Shown here: positions 27,979 through 28,459 of the stretch, piece after piece
How the letters are laid out: each line of letters begins with the position of its first letter
Position numbering within the stretch: the stretch's first letter is position 1
Origin: a virus
Length of the DNA: 28,459 nt
IMG/VR virus record: IMGVR_UViG_3300032326_000319
Location: 1-28,459 of that record
Reading direction: 5' to 3' (one strand)
Notes under the pieces: model-generated
Told to the model about the DNA's origin: nothing
What the model saw: only the letters and a program-made list of their open reading frames with translations
Databases searched by the model: none
Program-made: the position numbers and the translations under genes

Positions 27979-28459
27979 TTAACAATTGTTTACATCGTTC
28001 TGGTCAAATAGGTTGAATATACACTTATTTCTATCGTTATGAGTTGTTAAATCAAATCCTGCAACCCAACCAGCTAATCCATTATCAAAGTTATCTACAA
28101 ATGCTTCACACACAATATCACTATCTATATCGAAGTTAGTAACACCATCTGCTGTAAAAGAAAGAATATCGTTTATAATAGCTAATGTATTTGCGTGTAT
28201 ATCTACCATATCATCAGTACCTAAGTACTTAGTTTTCATAGTATTACGTTCACCAAAAGATGCATTCTCTTTATCCTTTGGTTTATCAGCAATTAGTAAT
28301 TGACAAGAATAGATTGAAGTACTACCTACAAATCTAACTCTATCCACCATTATATTTGCAATTGGATAAGCAGGATATTGTAAAGTATCAACTTGCCACA
28401 TATCACCTTGTGTTACATGACCTATTGATGGATGATTGTTTAGTACAGTCCTAAAATAA
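27979..28459 (-). CDS. Conserved neck/tail protein, 5' end outside the window
   Basis: The frame stays open upstream of the ATG at 28401 to the edge of the window (YFRTVLNNHPSIGHVTQGD), so the true start lies beyond position 28459 and the ATG is internal. At least 159 residues are visible. They include MWQVDTLQYPAYPIANIMVD, CQLLIADKPKDKENASFGER and TLAIINDILSF. The order before an HK97 gp10-like gene fits a head-tail connector or tail-completion protein. The family pattern is familiar from Bacteroidetes phages but its function is inferred. Confidence 0.65.
   Translation of the reverse strand, partial: YFRTVLNNHPSIGHVTQGDMWQVDTLQYPAYPIANIMVDRVRFVGSTSIYSCQLLIADKPKDKENASFGERNTMKTKYLGTDDMVDIHANTLAIINDILSFTADGVTNFDIDSDIVCEAFVDNFDNGLAGWVAGFDLTTHNDRNKCIFNLFDQNDVNNC

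Noticed and set aside
28399-28401. ATG at 28401 as the true start of the right-edge gene
   Set aside because: The frame is open upstream to the window edge with sensible sequence, so this Met is most likely internal.

Overview
The window is part of the genome of a tailed double-stranded DNA phage, most likely a siphovirus infecting a Bacteroidetes (flavobacterium-like) host. The evidence is as follows. The DNA is AT-rich and the genes are tightly packed. Start codons are preceded by A/T-rich leaders rather than Shine-Dalgarno sequences. Promoter-like sites match the Bacteroidetes pattern TTG-N20-TAnnTTTG. The structural proteins (major capsid, tail tube, XkdF-like protease, tape measure, Gly/Thr-rich fibres) resemble sets I associate with phages of this host group. 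These assignments come from reading the translations, not from a database search. No portal, lysin, replication or integrase gene is visible, so the genome continues beyond both ends.

Almost everything is transcribed on the minus strand, so the layout is described from high to low coordinates. 28459-22091: a truncated neck-type protein, a 38-residue membrane peptide, an HK97-gp10-like protein, three large virion/tail proteins and a DxD glycosyltransferase. 22090-18260: a 48-residue ORF, the tape measure protein and an XkdF-like prohead protease with a long C-terminal extension. 18159-12947: an accessory region with small unknown genes, a GIY-YIG and an HNH homing endonuclease, two candidate non-coding RNAs, terminators, and the only plus-strand operon (late-sigma-like factor, small ORF, GIY-YIG). 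12957-9742: an ECF-like sigma factor, a 59-residue ORF, the small and large terminase subunits, a coiled-coil protein and a tail-assembly-chaperone-like protein whose coding continues in the -1 frame through a run of ten T. 9686-2670: a host-recognition cluster with a 1015-residue collagen-like fibre, a LamG-like protein and two glycine-rich adhesin-like proteins. 2617-438: scaffold, major capsid protein and tail tube. A terminator follows, and then the start of another gene that runs off the left end.

Together these genes package DNA (TerS/TerL), build and mature the head (scaffold, capsid, protease), build a long tail (tube, chaperone, tape measure, tip proteins) and supply a large set of repetitive adhesins. 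Two sigma-like proteins and a recurrent TTGTTATAT motif at cluster starts suggest a phage-encoded transcription programme.

The observations I find most worth follow-up are the T10 frameshift that recovers a hidden 88-residue C-terminus, a capsid-N-terminus-like peptide inside the protease, and an approximately 300-nt structured, gene-free stretch with its own Bacteroidetes-type promoter.
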